Shown: in pieces, positions 7,441-14,269 of the stretch
How the letters are laid out: every line of letters begins with the position of its first letter
Position numbering within the stretch: position 1 is the stretch's first letter
Assembly: GCA_003354055.1 (NCBI GenBank)
Contig: PIVQ01000092.1
Span: 1-15,922, forward strand
Direction of reading: 5' to 3'
Length of the DNA stretch: 15,922 bases
From: Desulfobacteraceae bacterium
Lineage (GTDB): Bacteria > Desulfobacterota > Desulfobacteria > Desulfobacterales > Desulfobacteraceae
The notes under the pieces: generated by a model
Told to the model about the DNA's origin: nothing
The model's database searches: none
What the model saw: the letters and a program-made list of their open reading frames with translations, nothing else
Position numbers and translations under genes: made by a program

Positions 7441-7839
7441 TTATTCAAAAACTGGTAGTCCCGTGGAGAGGCGCCAGGAATCAGACTCATAAATCCAAAT
7501 CTGATTATCATCAATAACCTTTTCAATCAAATAATCCATATTATAATATTTGATCTCAACGGTTTGTTCGACCATAAGTTTTTCGTTATGCATTTTGAGA
7601 TTCTGTACTTCGTATGATGTGATTTTAATCTTTTTTAAAAATTTCTTATCGGCTGATATCGGTTCTTTTTTGGGGTTTTGTTTTGACATAAAACTATTCG
7701 CCATTTCGAAATCTTCCCAACGTATGGCGGATTTATAGGATTCTGCAACCTTATCAAACTCACCTGAAAGTCGTAAATCAGTAAAAGTTGCACAACCAAA
7801 AAACATCAGGATACACAAGGATAAAAATTTTTTTATCAT
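7441..7839 (-). CDS. small putative lipoprotein of unknown function
   Basis: 132 residues. The N-terminus has Lys-Lys, a hydrophobic stretch and LMFFGC, a plausible though not ideal lipobox with Cys16 as the lipidated residue. The rest is soluble, rich in Lys/Glu/Asn, with RWEDFEMANSF early and SDSWRLSTGLPVFE at the end; alternating strands in the second half suggest a small mixed alpha/beta fold (NTF2-like is a guess). No family recognised. Coding sequence is strikingly AT-rich compared with dcu or asmA. Start: ATG with AGGA 8 nt upstream, itself inside a small hairpin. It stands alone, convergent with the receiver gene and divergent from the 73-residue gene. Confidence 0.65.
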   Translation of the reverse strand: MIKKFLSLCILMFFGCATFTDLRLSGEFDKVAESYKSAIRWEDFEMANSFMSKQNPKKEPISADKKFLKKIKITSYEVQNLKMHNEKLMVEQTVEIKYYNMDYLIEKVIDDNQIWIYESDSWRLSTGLPVFE

Positions 7840-7847
7840 TTAGAATT

Positions 7848-7863
7848 TCCTAAAAAATTAGGA
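7848..7863 (-). promoter_or_regulatory. hairpin covering the lipoprotein ribosome binding site
   Basis: On the minus strand TCCTAA, a 4-T loop and TTAGGA form a 6-bp stem. The AGGA of the 3' arm is the only Shine-Dalgarno-like sequence for the ATG at 7839. The stem is AT-rich and weak; any control of translation is inference. Confidence 0.35.
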
Positions 7864-8031
7864 TAAATATTATGTCGATATTATCAAGTTAAAAAATACT
7901 CTACCTCATCAAATATTTAAAGTAAAGATTTCGGCATGTAATGGTTTGAAGTTCATTTTTTCCCCCACCCCCCTTTTGGGTGATGTAAAGACGGTATAAA
8001 GCAGCTATAAAGAAACCAGTTACAACCCAAA

Positions 8032-8037
8032 AAGGAG
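8032..8037 (+). promoter_or_regulatory. strong ribosome binding site of the 73-residue gene
   Basis: AAGGAG lies 8 nt before the ATG at 8046. It is the main evidence that this short frame is a real gene. Upstream are two TATAAAG boxes (7995-8001 and 8006-8012) but no well-spaced -35 element. Confidence 0.6.
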
Positions 8038-8045
8038 CACAGGAA

Positions 8046-8267
8046 ATGATAAGGGAAGAAACGGATCTTGGCTGCGGACATAACAAGGCGAAGTATGCGG
8101 GGAAAATGAAATACTGTATCGAGAACGGGCTTGATTTCAATCTTTACAGATTAGGATCAAGAGGAATCAAAAGAAGGATCAGGCGTAACCATGGGGTTGA
8201 ATTGGACATAAAGGGCAAAAGCTTATCAATAATCACTAAGGAAGCCCAAGAAATTGAATATCCATAA
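8046..8267 (+). CDS. small basic protein of unknown function (73 residues)
   Basis: An optimal AAGGAG at 8-nt spacing and the convergent layout with asmA support a real gene. The product is hydrophilic, without signal peptide or membrane helix. It has two Cys (C10, C24), a basic stretch GIKRRIRRNHG (about residues 40-50) that could bind nucleic acid, and a strand-like end KGKSLSIITKEAQEIEYP. I do not recognise a family. It is bounded by AT-rich spacer and a hairpin at 8295-8319. No partner gene is adjacent in the same direction. Confidence 0.6.
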   Translation: MIREETDLGCGHNKAKYAGKMKYCIENGLDFNLYRLGSRGIKRRIRRNHGVELDIKGKSLSIITKEAQEIEYP

Positions 8268-8294
8268 AGGGAGAAAACAAAATTAAGAATCATA

Positions 8295-8319
8295 AACCCC
8301 AGACTATGATTGTGGGGTT
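8295..8319. terminator. hairpin between the convergent 73-residue gene and asmA
   Basis: AACCCCA (8295-8301) pairs with TGGGGTT (8313-8319) around an 11-nt loop. Read on the minus strand the stem is followed by a T-rich stretch (TATGATTCTTAATTTTG), fitting a terminator for asmA, which ends 60 bp earlier. On the plus strand it lies 28 nt after the 73-residue gene but has a poor T-run. It overlaps the left part of repeat copy B. Confidence 0.5.
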
Positions 8320-8369
8320 GGAATAACGGTTTTCTGCCCATAATTTTTTCTTATAGTAGTCGCTTCTAC
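8307..8369 (-). repeat. dispersed intergenic element, copy B
   Basis: 63 nt matching copy A (7281-7344). It occupies the gap between the convergent 73-residue gene and asmA, ending 9 nt from the asmA stop codon. It carries one arm of the 8295-8319 hairpin; the partner arm is absent next to copy A, where a GC palindrome stands instead. Confidence 0.7.
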
Positions 8370-8378
8370 TCTTGTTGC

Positions 8379-10400
8379 TCACCTATAAAATCCCCTGCAG
8401 CCCACAGGCTGCTCGCTGGGTCGATTCTCGCGCCCCAGGGGCTGGTCGCATATGTCCGAGGCATTCTCGGGTAGTTTAAAGCCGGCTACATGGGCAATGG
8501 GGACATGGAGGGGGCTTGTGATAAAGCGAAGGGTTGTACCCACTACGCCGCCCGGTACAACGCCCAGGCTGAAATCGGTAAATTGGCCCTGAATGCCGAT
8601 GGGGGTGGCAAGGCTGAAAAAGGCGGGTTTTTTAGGGACAGGTGCCACCTTGAGATCAACCTCTTCTTTTCTAAAATCCACCCATCCGTTACCGCAGATT
8701 CGCATTCTGGAGGTGTCTATCACAAAAGTGTCCGGGGTGAGATAGCCGTTTTTCATGGACCAGCGGCCAATGAGGCATTCAATCTGGGACTGGTCCTTGT
8801 CAGACTTTGCCACGGCAGCCATGATGATATTAACGGCCCAGAGATCAATGATGCCTGCTTTGATATTTTTCGGGCGGACTGAAAAATCCAGGTGACCGTT
8901 CCCGTTGGCAAGGATCTCTTCCAGGGTGGATGCATGGGTCTCAAGGGCCATATCCAGATTAAATCGTCCGCCCATATCTGAGTCCTTTGCTATCCGGTGA
9001 ACCAGATAACTGATATCAAAGTTTTCTACTTTTGCCCGCAGCCAGGCATTGGACTTGTCAGGGGCGGGTTTTAGGGACATGGCATAGGTCAGACTGCCGC
9101 CCGGCAGATTCAGTATCAACGGATCAATGGTGATTCGGCCTTTTTCAAGACGGGCCAAAAGGTCTGCGCTGCCGAGATGGTCCTGATCCGACACTACCTG
9201 TTCGGCAGAGATTTTTGCTATGATCTCAATTTTTTTCAGGGTCTCAGGAGCCAGAAGTTCGGCAGCGGTTTCCATGGCTGACGTCCCTTGGTCACCGGGT
9301 TTTTGTGCGGGCTCAGGCGGAGGATTGTTTTCGGCCCTGGCAGACCAGTTTTCAAAGATGAAATCGTCGATTTTGATCAAAGGTGATGTCAATTGAAGAT
9401 CCACCAAGGGGATTTCCTGTATGTCTATCGTCATTTGACCGTTAAGTCTGCTGTCTGAGACGGATAAGACCATCTCACTCAATTCAAGTCGATTCCGGGT
9501 CAGACTGAGCAGGCCGCTGACCTCGTATGAGGGTACCGGCGGCAGGTCCAGCTTAAACATCCGGTTGAGATTGTTCAGGTTTTTGCCCTGAACACCGGCC
9601 CGCATCGAAAGGCGGCGGTTGGTAGGATTCAGGTCAACATTGCCTTCCAGACTGAACACTGCACCGGCAATCTTAGTCCTGATCCTTGTCCAGGACCGGT
9701 TGTGATCAAGAAACTCACTGAGAGATGCCGCTTGAATTGAGGCGGAAAAAGCCGTTTCAAGCAGACTGCCTTCCATCTCCAGCTGAAAGGGTTCTCCTTC
9801 AAGGGCAGCGCCTTTGCAATGGTCAATTTTAAAGGACACAGGCGCATCTTCCCCGGACTGAAACGTGACCTCAATATCCTTGAGGTCTATTCTGGAGACC
9901 ACCAGGCTGTCTGACCTGAGGTTCAGGTCTAATGATTGCCATCCCTTTTCCGGATCCCGGGGTTTTTCATCCGGGCTGTCATCCTCATTCCCGTTTTGCC
10001 CAAAGGTCCAGTTCACAGCATTGTTTTGTTCCTTTAGGTATAGATCCAGACCATTGACGCTGAAATCGTCCACATGGATTTTTAAAAGCAACAGGGGGAT
10101 CACACTAATCTGGAGCCTTGCCATGTCCATCTGCGAAAACGTATCGGTGTCAAAGCCTGTTGGATTGCCGATGCGCAGTCCTGTGATGGAAAATACAGGG
10201 TTTAAGGATGTGGATACACTGATGCTTTCATCAATGAAAACCTGCCGTTCCAGTACCCGGGTGGCAATGGTTTCCAATATGCTCTTATGGGGGGTCAGGT
10301 CGATGGGGATACGGACGAAGGCCAGAAATGCAAGGCCGATTGCAATGATCGATATCAGACCTGCAATTATCCAAAGGATCCTTCGAATGAGTTTGGTCAT
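8379..10400 (-). CDS. AsmA family protein
   Basis: 673 residues from the ATG at 10400, chosen because GAGG (10407-10410) lies 6 nt upstream; a 23-residue-longer frame begins at a TTG that is instead the predicted -35 box. One N-terminal membrane helix (about 8-29) is followed by the AsmA N-terminal pattern VRIPIDLTPHKSILETIA and ITGLRIGNPTGF, an acidic low-complexity linker (about 133-155), and then long alternating beta-strands. The C-terminal part (about 510-630, from DFSVRPKNIKAGIIDLW to TPIGIQGQFTDFSL) matches the family's conserved end. AsmA/TamB relatives are anchored in the inner membrane and span or enter the periplasm; several help move phospholipids or assemble the outer membrane. 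Its own promoter and terminator suggest a single-gene unit. Closeness to the MCE genes hints at a shared envelope role. Confidence 0.85.
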   Translation of the reverse strand: MTKLIRRILWIIAGLISIIAIGLAFLAFVRIPIDLTPHKSILETIATRVLERQVFIDESISVSTSLNPVFSITGLRIGNPTGFDTDTFSQMDMARLQISVIPLLLLKIHVDDFSVNGLDLYLKEQNNAVNWTFGQNGNEDDSPDEKPRDPEKGWQSLDLNLRSDSLVVSRIDLKDIEVTFQSGEDAPVSFKIDHCKGAALEGEPFQLEMEGSLLETAFSASIQAASLSEFLDHNRSWTRIRTKIAGAVFSLEGNVDLNPTNRRLSMRAGVQGKNLNNLNRMFKLDLPPVPSYEVSGLLSLTRNRLELSEMVLSVSDSRLNGQMTIDIQEIPLVDLQLTSPLIKIDDFIFENWSARAENNPPPEPAQKPGDQGTSAMETAAELLAPETLKKIEIIAKISAEQVVSDQDHLGSADLLARLEKGRITIDPLILNLPGGSLTYAMSLKPAPDKSNAWLRAKVENFDISYLVHRIAKDSDMGGRFNLDMALETHASTLEEILANGNGHLDFSVRPKNIKAGIIDLWAVNIIMAAVAKSDKDQSQIECLIGRWSMKNGYLTPDTFVIDTSRMRICGNGWVDFRKEEVDLKVAPVPKKPAFFSLATPIGIQGQFTDFSLGVVPGGVVGTTLRFITSPLHVPIAHVAGFKLPENASDICDQPLGRENRPSEQPVGCRGFYR

Positions 10401-10406
10401 GGGCAG

Positions 10407-10410
10407 CCTC
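10407..10410 (-). promoter_or_regulatory. ribosome binding site deciding the asmA start
   Basis: GAGG on the minus strand, 6 nt before ATG at 10400. This supports the short form of the protein, which begins MTKLIRRILW with its membrane helix close to the N-terminus. Confidence 0.5.
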
Positions 10411-10439
10411 GTGGGTATAAGGTTGTAATGAATAAATTT

Positions 10440-10469
10440 ACCATAGGCCGGGTTTCCAGGATTTGTCAA
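10440..10469 (-). promoter_or_regulatory. predicted promoter of asmA
   Basis: Minus strand: TTGACA (plus 10464-10469), 18-nt spacer, TATGGT (plus 10440-10445). It would give a leader of about 33 nt before the ATG at 10400. The -35 matches consensus; the -10 is weak. Confidence 0.4.
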
Positions 10470-10492
10470 TAATTGTTAAGAATGGGTTTTGC

Positions 10493-10521
10493 TTGACACT
10501 AAGGTTGTGCAAGGGTATTAG
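10493..10521 (+). promoter_or_regulatory. predicted promoter of the GNAT gene
   Basis: TTGACA (10493-10498), 17-nt spacer, TATTAG (10516-10521). Consensus -35, moderate -10. It is back to back with the asmA promoter. Confidence 0.45.
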
Positions 10522-10558
10522 GCTGATTGTTGTCAAAAATTTAATTTGATTATCAATT

Positions 10559-10562
10559 CAGG
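10559..10562 (+). promoter_or_regulatory. ribosome binding site favouring a TTG start for the GNAT gene
   Basis: AGGA lies 10 nt before the TTG at 10573. No in-frame ATG exists in a suitable place; the upstream TTG at 10546 has no purine-rich site before it. Confidence 0.4.
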
Positions 10563-10572
10563 AACAACGATT

Positions 10573-11022
10573 TTGAAAATTATAAAGAACTATGCGGTTT
10601 ATCTGGAGCAGTTGGTGGACGTGGTTGAAGAGTACAGGATGTTTTGCGGTGCCCCTTCCTGCCCTAAGGATACCCGGGCCTTTTTTCAGGCCCGGCTGGA
10701 TCAGAACGATGCCGTGACATTTATAGCCCTGGATGAAGCAGATGACAGAGTGATGGGCTTTGTGAATCTCTATCCTTCTTTCTCTACACTGGCGTTAAAA
10801 CGGTTATGGATATTAAATGATCTTGGGGTTTCTTCCGCCTGCCGGGGTAAAGGGGTGGCAAAGGCCTTGATAAACGGGGTGCTTGCCTTTGCCGGGGAAA
10901 CCGATGCGGTCCGGGTTGAATTGAAAACCCAGACCGCAAATATAAATGCCCAAAAATTATATCAATCCGTTGGATTTGAAATCGACGATGGAAATGTCTA
11001 CTACCAGGTACCTGCAAATTAA
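10573..11022 (+). CDS. GNAT family N-acetyltransferase
   Basis: 149 residues if TTG at 10573 is the start (the longer form from TTG 10546 adds nine residues). The start MKIIKNYAVYLEQLVDVVEEYR fits the usual first strand and helix of the fold. Motif A for acetyl-CoA binding is LGVSSACRGKGVAKALI (about residues 87-103, R-x-x-G-x-A). Further on, ELKTQTANINAQKLYQSVGFE is the typical motif B region with the LY..GF ending. It should transfer an acetyl group from acetyl-CoA to an amine; the substrate cannot be told. FVNLYPSFSTLALKRLWIL resembles a common GNAT subgroup of unknown substrate. Own promoter, divergent from asmA; its stop codon directly abuts the hisA stop on the other strand. Confidence 0.85.
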   Translation: MKIIKNYAVYLEQLVDVVEEYRMFCGAPSCPKDTRAFFQARLDQNDAVTFIALDEADDRVMGFVNLYPSFSTLALKRLWILNDLGVSSACRGKGVAKALINGVLAFAGETDAVRVELKTQTANINAQKLYQSVGFEIDDGNVYYQVPAN

Positions 11023-11787
11023 TCAGGCATTAATCCCATGCCAGTCCACCACATCGGCATAAGGAATGTCTCCGCCGAAAATATCAAGGGCGGATCCGAT
11101 GGTAAGGTCCACCCGGTTGTTTCCTATTCTTTTAACCCGGTCCAGATCTGAAAATCGGCTGGCACCACCCGCATAGGTGGCCGGGATAGGGGAATGCGTA
11201 CCCAAAAGAGAGACCAGTTCCGTCTGGATGCCCTGCATCTTGCCTTCTACATCCACCCCGTGGACCAGGAACTCATCACAGAATGAGGCCAGGTGGTTAA
11301 GCGTCTCCGGGGTGACGGTCACATCAGTGAAGTTCTGCCACCGGTCGGTTACGATCCAGAATTGGCCGCCTTTGGATCTGCAGCTTAAATCCAGAACCAG
11401 ACGTTCTTTGCCCACGGAGTCCACCAGAAGCTTAAGCTTTTCCATATCCATCTTTCCTTTGGAGAACACATATGAGGTCACAATCACATGGGAGGCGCCT
11501 GCATTTAAGAATTGTCCGGCATTGTCGGGGGTGATGCCGCCACCTACCTGGAGACCGCCCGGATAGGTCTGAAGAGCTGACAGTGCTGCTTTGGTATTCC
11601 CTGGACCCAGGGCAATGACATGGCCGCCGATGAGCTTATCCTTCTGGTACCTGCGGGCAAACTGGGCCGGGGATTCCGGGCTTTCAAAGTTGGTGACAAT
11701 GCTGTCCTGGTCGGTGTCTTTTAAGGTGGAACCGATAATCTGGACTACCTTGCCGTTTCGCAGATCAATACAGGGTCTGAACTTCAT
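11023..11787 (-). CDS. hisA: eukaryotic-type HisA (ProFAR isomerase, histidine biosynthesis)
   Basis: 254 residues, one TIM barrel. It should convert ProFAR to PRFAR, the fourth step of histidine synthesis. [19 protein letters not shown] at the start, then [57 protein letters not shown] and [17 protein letters not shown] closely follow the fungal/plant (HIS6/HISN3) form rather than typical bacterial HisA. Likely catalytic acids are D8 and D133; phosphate-binding Gly runs lie near 82-84 and 207-208. Start: ATG with AGAGGA 9 nt upstream. It lies 58 bp after the unknown exported gene with no terminator between, so it could be transcribed with the MCE operon. No other his gene is in the window. 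Confidence 0.9.
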   Translation of the reverse strand: MKFRPCIDLRNGKVVQIIGSTLKDTDQDSIVTNFESPESPAQFARRYQKDKLIGGHVIALGPGNTKAALSALQTYPGGLQVGGGITPDNAGQFLNAGASHVIVTSYVFSKGKMDMEKLKLLVDSVGKERLVLDLSCRSKGGQFWIVTDRWQNFTDVTVTPETLNHLASFCDEFLVHGVDVEGKMQGIQTELVSLLGTHSPIPATYAGGASRFSDLDRVKRIGNNRVDLTIGSALDIFGGDIPYADVVDWHGINA

Positions 11788-11845
11788 TATAATTTTTCCT
11801 CTTTGAACTGAATCTTTTTGATCTGTTCAATGTTTAGATTTTTAA

Positions 11846-12550
11846 TTACATAGGGATTCGGGTAAACATATCCATGGTGATTTGAAATTCATTTTTCACC
11901 GGATCAATACATTTCAGGGCATAGGTTCCTTTAACCCTGCCTGCCGAGGGACAGCAGTTTGCATCCCCTGGGTTCCAGACCGAAAATTCAAAGAAAAGAC
12001 CATTGTCCGTCAGTCGATTGTTCTCTCCTTTCCGGATCAGCTCTCCGTCCTTTAAGTGGCCGGCAAAAGATTGGGGGGCAGGAATAAAACTTACCTTTTT
12101 GATCCCGCCCACAGGCAAAATATAGTAAATATGCTCGGTTTTTTCGTTGCCGGTTCCCATTTGAACTTCTGAAATTTGTAAAAACAGATCGTTTTGTGCC
12201 CGGAAAAAATTGGGCTGCAGGAAATATCCTGATGTTTCAATCTGTTTTAATATTTTGAATTTGTTTTTAACCTGTAAGTAAATCCCCGCCCTCTGATCGT
12301 GTTCTTCAGGGGATGGGGAGTCATGGATTGAAACCATCAGGGTTGCACTTTCTGATGTCTGCTCTGTGGCTTCCCATTTGAGTTCAAGGGGGTGGTTGCC
12401 CTCTACCCCGCTTTGAATGGGGGCAAGGATTTGCTGTTTGCTCATCAGGGCCTGCGAGAGCACGGAGGAGCCCGGCATTGTCACGAACAGCAGTCCTAAG
12501 ACAATGGAATAGCGAATCAGGCCTTTTCCCCGGCGTGGCAGCCTGTTCAT
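11846..12550 (-). CDS. exported protein of unknown function with a CCPS motif, in the MCE operon
   Basis: 234 residues. A basic n-region (RLPRRGKGLIR), hydrophobic core SIVLGLLFVTM and cleavage site near VLSQA suggest Sec export to the periplasm or beyond; no lipobox. The mature part looks beta-rich and soluble. Near the C-terminus are NPGDANCCPSAGRVKGTYAL (C199, C200) and C214, a possible disulfide or metal site. I do not recognise a characterised family, although DANCCPS-type endings occur in other short exported proteins. Its ATG overlaps the stop of the PqiC-like lipoprotein (ATGA), so it is translationally coupled to the lipid-transport operon and may be an accessory part of it. Confidence 0.7.
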   Translation of the reverse strand: MNRLPRRGKGLIRYSIVLGLLFVTMPGSSVLSQALMSKQQILAPIQSGVEGNHPLELKWEATEQTSESATLMVSIHDSPSPEEHDQRAGIYLQVKNKFKILKQIETSGYFLQPNFFRAQNDLFLQISEVQMGTGNEKTEHIYYILPVGGIKKVSFIPAPQSFAGHLKDGELIRKGENNRLTDNGLFFEFSVWNPGDANCCPSAGRVKGTYALKCIDPVKNEFQITMDMFTRIPM

Positions 12551-13173
12551 TTTTGATTTATATCCGCTGTTTTCAGATCCTGGAAGAACGCATCCAGAAT
12601 CTGTGTAAGGCCTTGGTTCAGCCCGACAATGTATGCTTCCGGACTGGGCTCTGTCAGAGGGACGCTGGCCGTAAAGGTGTTATGGATTATCGGTTCAAAC
12701 TGTCCTTCATTGTTTCTATCCAAAGCCAGGCGGATGGTGACCACTGCCTTTAACTGATTTTTATCCCGGACATCTCCGTAAAGCTCAGTGATTTTTCCCC
12801 AGAGCTGATATTTGATTTCATCCATTGAATTTGGGGATACCGGCGAAAACAGGGGCGATGCATAAAGATTTTCCATGACCACATCTGTGAGCATCCTGGC
12901 GGGAGGCACCACATAGTTGTGATAATAGTCGGAACCGAACCGGTTGTGATTGTCTCTGTACATAAAGGGGCTGCCTTCAAATTCAGGCGAAATGCTGAAC
13001 CGCTTGACTAACAGACCTTCTCCGGATTCCTGATCCTGGGATTCTGCCATCTTGGGAGAGGCTTCTATACGAAACATGGTTTTTTCCTGGTATTCGTTCC
13101 TGATGCCGGAGCAGGAAGTAATCATAGACAGAAGACAGGCTGCCAGGGGTAACAATTGCAGATATTTAATCAT
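12547..13173 (-). CDS. ABC-type transport auxiliary lipoprotein (PqiC-like)
   Basis: 208 residues. A signal peptide ends in lipobox MITSC with Cys21 as the lipidated residue. Then come FRIEASP, a variable linker, LLVKRFSISPEFEGSPFMYR, DYYHNYVVPPARMLTDVVMENL (the usual 'Y..Y..W...P' helix region of this family) and LWGKITELYGD with later beta-strands. This order matches the ABC_trans_aux family (PqiC/YmbA), outer-membrane lipoproteins that work with MCE proteins in phospholipid transport. An AAGGAG lies 13 nt before the ATG, longer than ideal. The start overlaps the mlaD-like stop by 8 nt and the end overlaps the next gene by 4 nt. Confidence 0.8.
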   Translation of the reverse strand: MIKYLQLLPLAACLLSMITSCSGIRNEYQEKTMFRIEASPKMAESQDQESGEGLLVKRFSISPEFEGSPFMYRDNHNRFGSDYYHNYVVPPARMLTDVVMENLYASPLFSPVSPNSMDEIKYQLWGKITELYGDVRDKNQLKAVVTIRLALDRNNEGQFEPIIHNTFTASVPLTEPSPEAYIVGLNQGLTQILDAFFQDLKTADINQK

Positions 13174-14269
13174 CTTGTTGTAATTTCTCCTTTATACGTT
13201 CCGGGGTATTGATCTCAGGTGGACGTTCCAGAAGAAGGCGGCCCGGATATTGGCGAAGTTCCAGGGTGAGCTGGTTCAGATTTTCAGAGGTATGTTCGAA
13301 ATTCTCAATGGCATTGCTGATCGTATCCGAGTTGATCCAGACCATTTTTTCGAGCATCTTTGAGGTGTGTTCCAGACTCTTGAGCGTGGTGTCCATTTTA
13401 GAGGCAAGGACATCTAATTTCGGACCAAAATCGGTCTCAAAGTCCTCAGCCACAAGGGCAACATTTTTTGAGGCGCTTTCGATGTTTTTCAATGTGGTGT
13501 CAACCGGTGCCTTGGCATCGTGTATCATGGTTTTTAAATCAGAAAAAGACCCACCTGCATCAGCCATGATCTGATTCAGTTTTTCAGATTCCATGAAGCT
13601 TACAATTTTTTTGTTGGTCTGGCGCAACTCCTTGAGCAGGGCTGCCGTCTGATCTGATATCCCTTTCATATCCAGGGCATTTGTCTTCTCATCCAGGGCA
13701 TTGACCAGGTTGACCAGTTTTTGAACGAGCCCCCCCGTATCGATATCGCTGAAATTATCCAGCATCTGATTCAGGGCATCCCCGATACGTTTGATATTGC
13801 TTTTCCGTGACGGTACATACAGGTTTTCAGGGTGCCAGGTAATGTCCAGAGCTGATCCTTTGCCCTGGTAATCCGTCTCCAGATAGGCGGCTCCGGTAAG
13901 CCCCTTGAATGCCATGAAAACAGTCAGTCCGTCTGCAATGGCTTTTTTAAACCGGTCTCCTGCGTCCTCGCCGGTCTGGCCTACATAGCAGTCTTGGGCA
14001 AGAGTAAAGGTAACCAGGACATAACTGGACGGTACATCATAGACTTTCGTTGGTGTGGTAATGGATTTTACAGTACCGATTTTCACGCCTTTATATTTAA
14101 CTTCAGACCCGATATCCAGGCCCTGGACAGACTCGTCAAAACAGGTTTCCGCCAGGGTTTCTGTTTTGAAAAACTTGCCTGCCCCAAAGGCGATGAGCAT
14201 GGCAGCGGTCAGGCCAAAGGCCAGAATCACAAAAAGACCGAGTTTAAAGAAATTAGCTTTCTGGGTCAT
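13166..14269 (-). CDS. mlaD: MlaD-type MCE domain protein
   Basis: 367 residues: short cytoplasmic N-terminus, one membrane helix (about 9-30), one MCE domain (about 38-135, with GLDIGSEVKYKGVKIGTVKSI and KGLTGAAYLE), then a long helical tail (about 155-340) of weak heptad character, and a C-terminal LRQYPGRLLLERPPEI. Family members form ring-shaped hexamers on the MlaFE complex that carry phospholipids through the periplasm; the long tail could form a tube or needle as in larger MCE proteins (inference). At 367 residues it is about twice E. coli MlaD, like single-MCE proteins of many Desulfobacterota. Its ATG overlaps the ATPase stop by ATGA. Confidence 0.88.
   Translation of the reverse strand: MTQKANFFKLGLFVILAFGLTAAMLIAFGAGKFFKTETLAETCFDESVQGLDIGSEVKYKGVKIGTVKSITTPTKVYDVPSSYVLVTFTLAQDCYVGQTGEDAGDRFKKAIADGLTVFMAFKGLTGAAYLETDYQGKGSALDITWHPENLYVPSRKSNIKRIGDALNQMLDNFSDIDTGGLVQKLVNLVNALDEKTNALDMKGISDQTAALLKELRQTNKKIVSFMESEKLNQIMADAGGSFSDLKTMIHDAKAPVDTTLKNIESASKNVALVAEDFETDFGPKLDVLASKMDTTLKSLEHTSKMLEKMVWINSDTISNAIENFEHTSENLNQLTLELRQYPGRLLLERPPEINTPERIKEKLQQDD

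Noticed and set aside
7957..7982. C-rich tract followed by TTTTGGG upstream of the 73-residue gene
   Set aside because: Looks like a short homopolymer-type tract; no second G/C block for a quadruplex and no spaced promoter element that uses it.
7281..8369. Reading the two repeat copies as a CRISPR-like or integron-like array
   Set aside because: Only two copies, 1 kb apart with genes between, and no integrase, Cas gene or recombination-site structure nearby.
9865..10428. 187-codon plus-strand frame opposite asmA
   Set aside because: Shadow frame: Ser/Arg-rich with no domain pattern, while the minus-strand AsmA frame has a full family signature.
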